From Phallusia mammillata (Eukaryota; Chordata; Ascidiacea; Phlebobranchia; Ascidiidae): a stretch of DNA of 64,000 bases. The stretch is from positions 43,861 to 107,860 of the forward strand of contig QLIY01000545.1 of the NCBI GenBank assembly GCA_003260075.1. The letters run 5' to 3'. Under the pieces are notes generated by a model. That model had not been told where the DNA came from. It made no database searches and was given only the letters and a program-made list of their open reading frames with translations. Below, piece after piece: positions 49,160-60,488 of this stretch. Positions within the stretch are counted from its first letter, which is position 1. Each line of letters opens with the position of its first letter. The position numbers and the translations under genes are program-made.

Positions 49160-50357
49160 GCCCCACCTCTCACCCCAGACCCCCATATCACCCTCCGTCA
49201 TCCCGCTTACGAGCACTGGGACGTGTTAGAGCGCGCGGGATCCATCGTATATGCGCTCCGAATTTTTGCTGCTTTTCTTTCATTTTCGCTCATGTCACTG
49301 ACACCGTTATCCCTTTTTTTGTAAATGTCACAGAGTTTTGCCAATCGATGGAAGTTGTTTCGGCGTTATGTGTTGTGTTAATTTGATCAGTAGCGCCCCC
49401 ACGCGGTTGTTGTCTATTACTTTCTGTTTTCATTTTATTATCGCCTTATTTTACCAGTGTCCGTAAGTAATCGTGTTTACTACCCATAACGTTCCGACAG
49501 GTGGAGTTTTGTACTCGCGCTAAAATCAGTGTAAAGGTTCTGTTATTGGGTGTAAAATTATGATCAAAATTATCAGCCCAACGCTACACAACACATGTCT
49601 TATTCCTGCGAATATCTAAATTTTAAACGATCTTTGTGCAATTAATCGTGTTGGTGTGATTACAAATCTGCACAAAGAAGCCCAGGATGCGTTGCAAACA
49701 CGTTTTTTTTTACCAACGTTATAAAATATCTGATAACTTTAAACTACGTTTTACTGCGCGTAGAAGCTCGGAAATCTTATATATTTTGTATGTAAACATG
49801 TCTCGCGTGATTTTTTCTTGATTTTTACGCCCCTGGCCACTAGGGCGAATTTTCCATAGTGCAGCCCGTGCACTGCACGAATAACCCAATCGCTAACCTT
49901 GTGTATTGCGCGTGTTTTCTTCTAACGAATCGTGATGCATGACCTCCTCATCTCCTTCCCATTATATGCCTGGTTCCACTATTTATTCAGCCGCCTCGCA
50001 CGCTTATCTCGGTAACGCTTGTCGTGAATCTGAAACTCATAGCGCAGCGCCTTCCGAATCTGAAACACACTTCACCAATCTGAGAGACCCCGAGTTCGAA
50101 CCCAATTTTGCAGCGAAATTTGTTTCACAAACACCTTGAGATTTTTTTATAGCGTCGAAAGTTAACAAAATTATGTACAAAAAAAAAAACGCTACAAAAA
50201 GTCTCCTGCCACATTGCGACATGCAAACGTTTGAACAACGTTAAGTTTTCACCCGTGTACAGAAATATGCTCTATTTCGGGGAATCTCCAACGTTGCTTC
50301 GGACTCTCAGCGTGATTTTGAATGCGCCATGCACTCCACCTTTATGGACGTAATAAC

Positions 50358-50363
50358 AATAAA
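50358..50363 (+). terminator. Candidate kindlin polyadenylation signal
   Basis: AATAAA about 1.2 kb after the kindlin stop codon; distance makes it tentative. Confidence 0.35.
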
Positions 50364-51226
50364 TATTACACTCTCTGCATTTGTGTGTTTACGTATAAAG
50401 TATGCAAAAAACGAAAGGCTAGACATATATTGGTAGAAACTTGCTGATTAGGTTTATATTAAGTTAAGTTAGGTTACTGTCATAAATTCCTCAGGACATT
50501 GTCGACAACATAAAAGCTTTCTTTTTGACAAGAAATAAAGAACGACAAATACGTAACCGTAGATCAAGAAAACTAGGAACTTGACCTAAAAAAGATGACC
50601 ATAGGCTAAATAACTAAGTAGATAACTCAAATTCTGACTGAGTTTCATTGTAGCCTATCATTTCACAATTTTGTTACTTAGCCTAACGGTGATGTAAATG
50701 ACTTCCTTTTTAGTTTTTTACTACCCCATTTATCTTACAAATGCTGTGCAAGTTTCTATGTCGTCCAGTTGCTCGTATCTCTTTTGAGATAATTTGGCGG
50801 GAAGCACGTGTTTCCTGTTCTGCTACCAGAGTAACCAGATGTTTTCTTCAGTTGTGCTACGTGCGTGGTTTGGATTTTGGAATGCAAAAGGATTTAGTTG
50901 GCGCTGAGAGTCTCGGCATGTTTCCGCCATATGGCTTGCTTTCATCCATTCAATTATAGAACAATCGTGACTCGTTGTAAAACACGAGACTCACTCAAAA
51001 TGAATAGATCAATGAGTAACTGGTTTTATAATAGAACGCAGTGGCAGTTTTCTTTTAAAAACATTCAAAGGGTGTCTTGAAAGATCGTGGTCTTGTTTAT
51101 AACAACTAAAACGTTTTGACATTACTTTATGTAGCTACTAAAACTTAAGTTAGCCATGGTGTGAAGGCAGTTGCTATGGTGTTTTGTGTGCATTATTTGG
51201 TAAACTATATGTTTGTTTTTCTCTGC

Positions 51227-51228
51227 AG
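51227..51228 (+). promoter_or_regulatory. Splice acceptor 4 nt upstream of the JmjC ATG
   Basis: A pyrimidine-rich tract and CTGCAG end four bases before the ATG at 51233. It is either the end of a 5' UTR intron or a spliced-leader trans-splice site, which ascidians use widely. The sequence alone cannot distinguish them. Confidence 0.55.
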
Positions 51229-51232
51229 AAAC

Positions 51233-53697
51233 ATGTCATCATTTGTGATCCATGTTACTGTGGCAGTGCTCAATTTTGTGCTTGTTGTGATGGGTGGTGA
51301 TCCACCTGGCCATATGCAGCCGATTGGAGCACATGCACCTCCTTTGCCACTTGCCGAACTGGACACATTTCCAGGCCCCATTGAGTTTTTTGATAATTAT
51401 GTGAAGCCAAGTAGACCAGTTGTATTTCGTGGTGCAGCAAAACAGTTTCCTAGCTTTGACAACTGGAAAAACGATGACTATTTAAAGTAAGTTGTTATGC
51501 ACTACTCTGTTTGCTACTGTATGATATAAACTGATGCACTGTAACACGGATAAAGCATTTAAAAACTGATGTTCAATACAACAAAAATAAAATTCAAGAC
51601 ATGTTTTTCAGAAAGACCTATGGAAAATGGAGGATTCAGGCTGAGGAAGGGAAAAAGGAAAACAGAAGTTTAGGAGTTCAAGATATGAGCTATAGAAAGT
51701 TTTTGAGTGTTTATGCAAAATCCGACATATACCTGGTTCAAGACGTGCTGCCTCCTAACCCTATGACAAGTAAAAAACATGTAGTGTATAGCTTTTATAA
51801 AAAAATGTTTTTGTTTCTTACTCAATTAACCTTCAAAAGGTGAGTTTTTTTAACGAATAAGTTAAAATGAAGTAAATTACCTCATGATATCAGTCCTATA
51901 TCCAACCAATATTATTGAAACGTGTTTTTGTTTAAAGCTGAAATTTACATTAATCAACAGAGGAAGTTTTTCTCCCTAAGTGCTTGCTTTGTGGAGGATA
52001 CACAGATGTCATCAGCACAGCAGTAATGTGGTTCTCTTCAGGAGGAACAAAATCTGTCCTGCACAATGATCAGTTTGAAAATATTAACTGTCTTTATGAT
52101 GGATCAAAAGAGTTGTATATGGTTGACAAGGCAAGTTCCCAGTTTATTTGCGAATTATCCAAATGTAGTTTACACTAGTGATGTGAAGCTAAAAGTGCAG
52201 TGATTTCTGGACAATGTTAACTTGACACTGTTTCATCTGAATTTTGTGTTTTTGTTGTTTATTGTAGAAATTTGCTGATTTGGTTCCTATTGATGTTATG
52301 GATGGTGGTTATAGCAGTGTTGATGTTGAAAAGGTTGACATGTACAAGTATCCAACACTTGGGGATCTTGAATGGCATCTTGGAAAAATGGAGGCGGGTG
52401 ATTGTCTTTACATTCCATTGAAGTGAGTTAACACACTCTGCTATTGATCAAAAAATACAGTTTAGTAATAAATTTGTGCCACTTTAAGTTTGCAGCATTG
52501 GGGTGGTAATGGTTTTGAAGAATTCCTATCAGAAAAAGTAGTATGTTTCATTTGTATCATAAGTTAATGTATAAAACATTTTAAATTTTCAAAATGACTA
52601 GATAAAAAATAGTTCTGTCATTTAAAGCAGGGGTCCGCAACCGTTTTTGGACAGTGGACCGTTTTTGGAATTGAAATTTTATCGTGGACCAGCCTTTAAA
52701 AAACCAAAAATCATTAGCAATGAAACTTCTAAATTAGTTTATCATCCCCCCCGATACATGGACAAAAAGTTTTAAAGCATTTAACCTGAAAAAGTACATG
52801 GTCTGGTAACAAACACATTGCGGACTGGGTCACGGACCAGCGGTTGCTGACCACTGATTTAAAGCATTGTGTTAATTCAAACTTGCTTTGCCAATTTTGA
52901 TGATCCATGCCTAATGTTATTGTATTTTCAGTTGGTATCACCATGTAAACTCTTCCCAGACAAGAAACTTGGCTATCAACATTTGGTGGAACAGAATGTA
53001 TGATTTACCAAAACGTGAAGAATGTGCTAAACAGGAGGCGGACTTACCGTCTTATGATGCTTTGATTAATTACAAAATTGCTGACCCAATAGAACAATCC
53101 AGGTTTGCATGTCTACCTTTGAATACCGGTTGGCACAAAGTGTTTGCTGAAAAATTTCCATAACCTTCTCAATCCAGACCTATTTTGTTTGATACTTTCA
53201 ATGAGGGAGCAAAATCTGTTTCTCGAGAAGACTTTGTATCACGTATTGAGAATTCAGTTGATGAAATGATGCAACCACCAGAAAATGTGGTAATTATTTG
53301 CAACCTTTGCTATTTAGACCAGGTTAAATTAAATAATATATTTGAGAAATAATAAATGTATCCTCCTTTTACAGCACACTTTAATTTGACAATAAATAGG
53401 TATCTAATTCAAAGGCTAACAACTTTAGTCTGTACACAACTTTAAAACTAATGTAAAATCTTTGTTTTTGCACTAAATAGTTGTCGATAGAATAGAAAAA
53501 AAATGTTAACAAATGTTCAACAGGATTTTGGAAAGTTATTTGATTTGATGGATACTAACAACGATGGTGATCTAACTGTAAAAGAGGTTTACGATACACC
53601 TGCAAAAATGCTGTATCCGTTCGTTGGTATTGGTGCTGAGGGATCATTTGTAGACAGCGGGCCACCAGAAGAATTTGACCAAAGGGATGAACTGTAG
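51233..53697 (+). CDS. Predicted ER-lumen JmjC (2-oxoglutarate/Fe) hydroxylase with EF-hand and RDEL
   Basis: Exons 51233-51486, 51612-51769, 51961-52130, 52268-52422, 52932-53102, 53178-53289, 53524-53697 give 1194 nt, 397 aa, in frame. Residues 1-23 are hydrophobic and look like a signal peptide. The cupin-like JmjC domain spans about 40-270: Fe ligands H172 and D174 (VLHNDQFEN), K187 thirteen residues later in the 2-oxoglutarate Lys position, and H249 in NWYHHV. A canonical EF-hand loop, DTNNDGDLTVKE, occupies 350-361. The chain ends QRDEL, an ER-retrieval signal of the KDEL type. Together these predict a calcium-binding lumenal hydroxylase; the substrate is unknown. Vertebrate JMJD8 is a lumenal JmjC protein, but I know of no EF-hand in it, so no symbol is given. 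The third intron uses a GC donor (52131). Retaining the 75-nt intron 53103-53177 would end the protein early without EF-hand or RDEL. Confidence 0.92.
52628..52856. mobile_element. hAT-like miniature element, 229 bp
   Basis: Starts CAGGGGTCCGCAACCG and ends with the inverse of CAGTGGTCAGCAACCG (14 of 16 match). It has an exact 8-bp duplication ATTTAAAG (52620-52627, 52857-52864). It sits in the JmjC gene's intron 52423-52931. Confidence 0.92.
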
Positions 53698-53885
53698 ATA
53701 ATCAAAACGTTGCAAAAACAAATTTTGTGCATAATGGTTATTTTTTACCAGAAGACAAGGAGATGAAGACAAAAGACCTTTTTTATCTGTATTTTGTGCA
53801 ATATTAATTGTACATGTTTCACTGTTTCTATGCATTTTTGTTTTTAAATTTTCCAGCAATACAATGTTGTCTTCAGTGAAAAGGT

Positions 53886-54117
53886 CAGTGGTTTCCAACA
53901 AATTCAGTGGTTGCATTCCTTCAACTTTTCACAACATTTTCTTTTCTCAACAATATACTACATAGTACATGCTAAACCATACCAAGATCATCTAAAATTG
54001 GTTCCTTATCAACTTCACAGATCATATTTCCAGAACTTGAGTATTATGTGTACAAACCACATGTAAAAATGTGTGGTTTCGAAAAGTAAATTTCTTCCCC
54101 CGGGTCAAGAACCACTG
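53886..54117. mobile_element. Probable old hAT-like element in the JmjC 3' UTR
   Basis: Starts CAGTGGTTTCCAAC and ends AAGAACCACTG. The flanks GAAAAGGT and GATAAGGC agree at 6 of 8 positions, as expected for an aged duplication. It is in the transcribed 3' part of the JmjC gene, before its AATAAA. Confidence 0.55.
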
Positions 54118-54203
54118 GATAAGGCTACAGGTTTTATAAATCATAATTATTTTCTTTTGTGCTTTTCACTGTATCTCTCTCTTTCCGAAAAATGTGTTCT
54201 CAG

Positions 54204-54209
54204 AATAAA
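54204..54209 (+). terminator. Candidate JmjC gene polyadenylation signal
   Basis: AATAAA about 500 bases after the TAG at 53695-53697, facing the TBC1D5 3' end. Confidence 0.5.
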
Positions 54210-54235
54210 ACAGAAACCTTTAAATGTGATGATTG

Positions 54236-54241
54236 TTTATT
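54236..54241 (-). terminator. Candidate TBC1D5 polyadenylation signal
   Basis: TTTATT on the plus strand is AATAAA on the minus strand, about 530 bases after the TBC1D5 stop. It is only about 30 bp from the JmjC signal on the opposite strand, so the two 3' ends would abut or overlap. Confidence 0.45.
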
Positions 54242-54771
54242 GCAATAGATAAAAAAACTAAATTGCACTGAAGTATAATAGGGAAATCTGAAATAACTTT
54301 TATATGCTTGAAAACTTTTTGAGGCAAAAATAAACAGCTATGAAAATAATATTTAAGCCTGCTGGATATTATGATGGTTTGTGAATTAATCTTTCAAAGC
54401 TGTTGTGACTTTGGTGACTTGATCTTAAATAAAACCAAGTTTGATGGACAGAGAAAATAAAATAAAAAAACTCAACAACACAGCCTGACATCAAGCTGAA
54501 GTGCGAAACACCAATAAAACATAACATTTGAAGGTCAGCTTTTCATGCATCATGTTGCTTTGGTAAAGAAACATATTTTTACATTGAAAAATATAGCACC
54601 CAATCCAAAAAGGTTTGCCATGTTAGAAATTAGGGCATAAAGCTACATAAATTTAAAAGAATCAAAAGTTGCTAACTACATGTATTCTCATTTTCTGTTA
54701 CAGAGAGAGGTGGTTTGCTTTGAAAGTGTATGAAAAAATAAAAATGGCTTTAACAGAAACACAAAAGGGGC

Positions 54772-57700
54772 TCATCTGTTGATGACTCCACTTACAGGGT
54801 TTAATGGGTCCTTCACTGATGGTTCAGGATGTTGTGGTAATGCATCAGGTGGTTTGGGCAGTTGGTCCAGGGTTGATTCCATATCAGACGAATTTGGAGG
54901 AGAAGCTTCCATACTGAGGCTTCCTCTCAATATATCACGGATCTAATAAACCAACAAACAACTGTTGCACCTTTCCACACTGAGGTTTCTCTTAGTATGT
55001 TGCGAATCAATACATTATGGCGATTACACATAATAACTCAAACCTTAATACTGTTTGAAGATATTAAAGATGTCTATTACTTAGGTAAAGTATATATTAC
55101 TTAAATAAACTGTGGTTTCCAACTTCACTGTCTGTAATTATATGCAAATATTGTCTCAATTTCTTATTTGACACTGTATGCTATTTTAATGTTAATGAAT
55201 TACAAAATTAAGCAGACCTGCAGACAGTGCACACTGTTTCGACCTAAAAGGTCTCATCAGTGCAGCTGGTGACGAGAGATCGGCCGAAGCAGACCTGTTT
55301 CTTATATTTGCTTACTTGTTTAAGATTGGCCACTGCCACACAAGTCTCCTCATCAGAAGCTGCAAGTTCATCATATTCCTGAGGTGGACTAACTGTCACA
55401 TCCACCTCACTGTTGGTGCGCGACCTTCGACCAACCACTCCATGCTGAAGTAGCCGAATGTTGGCATCCAGCTTGTCCGAGCAGAACCTGCATTTCTCTT
55501 GCAGTTCATCAATCTGGTGACGGAGACTGCAGATTTCATTTTCCTAAAAACATTTAGCACATTGCTTTAAAACTGGATGTCAGAAAGTAAGACAAAATTG
55601 TAATTGCAGTTTTTAAAAATTAGACTCAATTAAGGAATTTAAGAATAAAAACATTTTTTAAGATTATTACAACAAAATAAGCCTAATCTTAGTGTTTTTA
55701 TTATTAGAATTTCAATTTTACAACAGTGTCACCACTGATCATAGATAAGTTTGTTTTTTCAATTTGTACTATTACAATAACCAGCAGTAAAAACATACAA
55801 CTGTACAATTTTGGTTACCAGGTCCACATTATTTTGGATTGGTTGAAGTGCATTAAACTTAGGTCGGTTCACATCAGCTCTGCTCATGGACTTTGACGTG
55901 ACGCGGTCTCTGCTAAAAGTAACTTCTTCTGATCCTAAGAAAAAGGTTGGTTTTAGAGATTCCAAACTTTACGTATTCTCTAAGGAATAAGTGACATAAA
56001 TTATTTAAACTCATACCAGATGTTTTTCTCTGTTGTTTTGATCTTGTGGGTGGGGACTGCAATGCTTTTTTAATATCTCTGTAATATCAGTAAACATTAA
56101 GTATCTTCTATAAACCAACTTTATATTACACGGTTATATATGATTTACAATTTTATCAACACTACCTTGAGTCGTAATAATTTAATACAGTAATTTGTTA
56201 AGGATGAAACATGTCACCATTATTTATGTCAATTTTGGGCAGTTGATTTCTTCAAGCTTTCCATTTTGCAAATCTCATACACGTCTTTGCTTGTCTTAAT
56301 GAGTTTTTAATTGTTCACTAAACTGCATTGGGCAAAATGGCAGTCAATATCTTACTGACAACCTGCCAATTGTGGAAAATGGATTGTCAATCTTGAAAGA
56401 AGGCAAGAAACTGTTTCCCTTGCTTTTCTTGACAGGAAATTTGTCATCAGTTTTGATGGGTGGCAGAGCTTGCTGACGAAACTTTGTGTGTGATGGTCTG
56501 CGGTTGTTCTGCAAACAACATTTACTATATTTATGCATTAGCAAATTTAGTCATACACAGTCCTTTACTGTTTGCATAATTTACAATCAAGGCATTTTTT
56601 TCAGAAATTAGCAAAGACATAACTAGTACAGTAACACTTCATAAAGACCTAAAGCAACCATCAGCAAACCTTTCTGACACACAAATTATAAGTAAATACC
56701 ACATAAAACAAGCCAAGTGGGTCTGTACCTTTGGGTCTCTAAAATAGATTGCAAGGTGTACAAGGTCATAAATATCTTCAATAGGAGGATATTTCATAAG
56801 TAGTTGCATACAACTACAGTAGTCCGACAGCAACACTGCAAGTAATATGGGATAGTTATATGCTATCCAAGAAGACGCATCTTTTTGTATGTTTCTCATC
56901 CATTAACATAAACCACTTCTTGCATTTATGAAATAAGAGTCAATAGACTCATAAATTCTGCAAATTAATCTAACACCGTCCACAAACAATAACGTATGTA
57001 CTATGTCCAAACCAAAAGATGTATTATATTCCAACTAAAATCTGTTTTTTTTTACAGTAACCAATATTCAACACAAGTGATTCTAATCCATTTTCCTGAA
57101 AGCCCCCTTTTCAAATCAAAGTATTTTCACAAGTATATATTTGTTCAATTTACCCAGAGGCTAGGTTTCTATTTACACAACAAAACAAACACTTCAACAT
57201 GCTTACTTCCATTAACACAGCTGGTTGAGAACCCCAGACATGGAGCATAGCAAACTATGCACACTTAGAAATTGTAAAACTTACATTGTTCACGGATGTT
57301 AAACATCATGGCAACAAAAATGTAGTCAACAAGATCCAGAGTTGGACTGTCAGCAAACAAAGCATCCCAAAGTACAAGCAAATCTTGCAACACAAATTCT
57401 CGACCAAACAGCAAACGAACCCATCTCCTTCAAAACATAAATTGGTGAAATCACAACTTGCAGTAACTGGAAATCAACTATCTCTACACAAAACATAAAA
57501 AAAGACATCAAAAAAAATAAAGTTTACTTACAATCCATATACTTGCGGGATGATTTGTAATCTAGTTAGGTGATGATATAATTCATGGTCATACATCCCG
57601 AGCAACTTGTCATGGATGTGGTTTAGTTTGTTGGTAATTTCTAATGGCGGACTTGGCATATGATTCTGTGAAAAAAAAATACAAAGTGAAACATATAAAT

Positions 57701-59682
57701 ATACCTCAAATCAGTTCACCTGAAGAGCCTATGGAAATCTAATCTACTTATTTAAAAATATTGATATAACTGAAGCACATTGTATTTTACTGGTGGTTTT
57801 GTACAATATCGTTTGTTAAACATTTTGTTAACCAGCAAGTGGGTATTACAAGTTACAACACAAATTTCTAATGCAAAAAGAGTTTTTAAAGGTAAGCAAA
57901 AATCAAACCTCATTAGACTGAAAAGGAATTGTTGGAATGGGTGAAGCATCTTTTTTATCATCATTGTCCTCAATTGGGGTTGCTTGCGGGGTTTCAGTTA
58001 CAGCATACCAACCATTTGTAGCATCCATAACTTTGGAAAACATTACGCTGGAATAGACTTGCCCATTTTACTGTCATTAAAATTTCAACAACAAAAATGT
58101 ACACATCAGCTTACTATGCATCATGTTCCAAATACTCTTCACTTAAAACATCTGTCACAATTTTCCTGCATAAAATGAAACACAGTAAAACATAAATCTA
58201 AAATACCTGTTTGTTTGTTTGTTTATTTTCAGTAAATGCATGCAAAAAAGGTTGATGAATTAAAATGTTTTATAACTATAGTCTATGTTTGTAAGCTTTT
58301 ACAGAATACACTTTTGAAAGTAAAATTTTGGTACAGTTGGTGCAGACAAAACATTGTGACAACTCACGGAAGTGTTCCCATATCTCTTGCATGTGCAGCT
58401 CCTTGCAAGTCACAATGTAAAACGAAAATAAGTGGAGCTAGAAGTTCATGCATACCTTGTCGGTATGACAATTGCTCATGTTCACGAGCATAACAAAACA
58501 AGATGTTGGCCATCATGTTGTGCACTTTGGCTGAATGGTAAAAATCTAGTTCTGGACATCTGTACATAAATCATGTTAATATGTACCAATTTGTATGTTG
58601 TCATTTGTAAATAAAAAGGTTTTATTTCAACCACACATATAAGCAACTCCTCTTTGAGCATTTTTTGTTTAAATAGGGGTAGAGTTTTTAGGAGCAGCAT
58701 AACTGAGAAAATCAAATCATTTGATAAAATGTGGAATGATGGTCCACAACTTTGGTTGAAGTAGAGCAAAAGTTTTCACACGCAGGTGTACAGAGCATGT
58801 TTATGGGGCCATGAAAAGCATTTTGGTATGACGCAAATAAGATCTTTGCGTTTGTTTACAGTTGCACTTCTCTTTATTAACCCCGGCCAGTTGCCAAACA
58901 AGACTTATTTTTATCATGACTCCTCAAACTTAAATTCAAATTTATGGAATTTTCTGGACATTTCATAATGTTTTGTTGTGCTTTCACTGTTACTAAATTT
59001 TTCAATATTCAACAGCTACATACAAGATAAATAATTTAACACAATTAAAGTATAGCTCACGTTCTTGAAACATCTCTTTCTATTAGCGTTTTCAATTCAT
59101 TGTTTCGGAAAAATAAGGACCATGAGCTCTGGAGACAAACACATTTTTTAAAATTACATCATCCTGCAAATTAACCATCTAATAGTATCTTACTTCAGTA
59201 CTTTGAGATAGTGGATTTTCAACCTGAATGTCGATTCCCTGGTCTTTTACTTTAGAGTTCTCAATGTGTGCTGTTTTGATTTTATGGTACACATCACGAG
59301 TTTGGGTTACAGCATTGTGCCAATCACTCAAATCTTGTGGCAAACAGCCAAGGAACACCTGTTTTGAACATTTTGTTGCATATAGGCAAAATTATAAGAC
59401 CTTTATATTGAGCCTACTTTGACTAAAACAGCATATATGCAACTCAAATGTACCCACCCTCCAACATATGCTTCTAAAATGGCAACTTCTCAAGCTCTCT
59501 TTAAATGCGCTTGTGCGCAGTCTTTGCAAAAGGTCATGTTTATTTGATGGTGACTCATTTTCACCGAAATAAAATTTCCATTGTTTCAGATAACTCATAG
59601 TTGTGTCAGTATTTGAAGGTACTGAAATAGGTTGCTCATTATTTGAAGTTTGGTCACCATTCTCCATCAAACCGTCCGCCAT
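54772..59682 (-). CDS. TBC1D5: TBC1 domain family member 5 (Rab7 GTPase-activating protein)
   Basis: TBC1D5 is a retromer-associated GAP for Rab7 acting on late endosomes and autophagosomes. Exons in coding order: 59458-59682, 59194-59358, 59061-59128, 58368-58559, 58115-58165, 57909-58047, 57532-57665, 57285-57427, 56729-56835, 56363-56508, 56017-56078, 55819-55934, 55316-55543, 54772-54942; 1947 nt, 648 aa, all in frame. The TBC domain runs from about residue 70 to 410: FRSICWRVFLGCLPQD, the arginine-finger box IERDVSRT, the glutamine-finger box YRQGMHELLAPLIFVLHC, then RWVRLLFGREF, LVLWDALFAD and LLMKYPPIEDIYDLV. Both catalytic fingers are kept. The C-terminal third contains a coiled-coil-like block (NEICSLRHQIDELQEKCRFC) and NLKQIRDILRGSL, both TBC1D5-specific. 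It is shorter than the human protein (about 795 aa), mainly in the low-complexity tail. The start is the first ATG, 14 bases after an acceptor AG. Confidence 0.96.
55218..55265 (-). ncRNA. Hammerhead ribozyme in TBC1D5 intron
   Basis: Reading the minus strand from 55265: stem I CTGCA; box CTGATGA (55260-55254); stem II GACCT-TTT-AGGTC (55253-55241); box GAAA plus C (55240-55236); stem III ACAGTG-TG-CACTGT; cleavage triplet GTC with C17 at 55223; then TGCAG closing stem I (55222-55218). All core bases of the hammerhead consensus are present and every helix pairs perfectly. Self-cleavage is predicted between 55223 and 55222. Stem III has a two-base loop, as in minimal hammerheads thought to act as dimers. 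It lies in intron 13 (54943-55315) and is on the gene's sense strand. Activity itself is an inference. Confidence 0.85.
55221..55287 (-). mobile_element. 67-bp ribozyme-bearing insertion with 10-bp target duplication
   Basis: An exact direct repeat AGCAGACCTG (55211-55220 and 55288-55297) brackets 67 bp that contain almost the whole hammerhead. A diverged relative of the same sequence (including AGCTGGTGACGAGA) is at 19218-19276. A direct repeat of this length suggests retroposition rather than cut-and-paste. Three bases of stem I come from the left repeat. Confidence 0.75.
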
Positions 59683-60488
59683 TTTGCAACAAAAACCTAT
59701 AAAGAATTGAAGAACAAAGATGACACTGTTATATAGTACAAAAATATAACTACGACAGCACTGACAAATAAGGAAAGTTAAATGTATGGCATGCCTATTT
59801 CCAATGATACTGTGACAAAAACTGTATTTTAATTACACTTTTTTATCTCAGGAATATACAAGGAGTTTAAGATAACTTACAAATTACTAATTTACTTACC
59901 AGCGATCTGACAAAATCGAGTTAAGGCTTGTTGTTATTGAACACAATAACAAATATATCAGGATTAGCACAAAAACAGGGAACTTTAATATATCTCATCC
60001 ATTTTACCCGGACATTTACTGACCACTCATGCGGAGCAAAGTTTTCCCGCCACCAATCAAAAAGTCACCATATAACAGGCTGCGGGTTGACAGAACCTTA
60101 TCCAACGTTTTTGTCTGTATTTGCAATAAGAGAAACATTACTAAAAATGCAACACTTATGTCGCAAAGGTTTCACAGAACCCAAATATTAAGAAATGTCG
60201 GCGTTTCGCAGGCGCTACTCGAAAAGTTTCGGTTGACAAATGACAATTTAACTTGTCCGTTGTCCCGCATGTTTTGTAGTTTGGTGACCTTTGCTTCTGT
60301 ACTAGATCATATCAGTTTTTAGCATACTTTGTCTGATTCGAGTCGCCTAAGGTTACTGACATGATAGTGTATTTTTTTCCTTATTGAAGTGTTTTCTTTT
60401 GGTCCAGAAATGCATTTTAATTTAACAACAACATGTAGACAACATTGACAATTAAGTATTGTATTTTGTTGCATTTTTTTAATACAAG
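59683..60488. other. TBC1D5 upstream region
   Basis: An acceptor-like TTTATAG on the minus strand ends at 59697, 14 bases before the TBC1D5 ATG. This is either a 5' UTR intron or a trans-splice acceptor. Further upstream, 59700-60488 holds no recognisable exon; the open frames at 59928-60322 lack domains. If the plus-strand segment after 60489 is a gene, this would be a shared promoter region. Confidence 0.4.

Larger units (their letters stand above)
49160..51228. other. Kindlin 3' UTR and intergenic DNA
   Basis: No gene recognised. AATAAA at 50358-50363 is the first clear polyadenylation signal downstream of kindlin, implying a 3' UTR of about 1.2 kb if used. A short open frame at 49939-50139 has Ser/Glu-rich repeats but no domain. 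A CT-rich acceptor ends at 51228, upstream of the JmjC start. Confidence 0.55.

Noticed and set aside
49939-50139. tRNA or tRNA-derived SINE suggested by GAGTTCGAACCC
   Set aside because: The box-B-like word has no pairing T-stem, no box A at the right distance and no cloverleaf.
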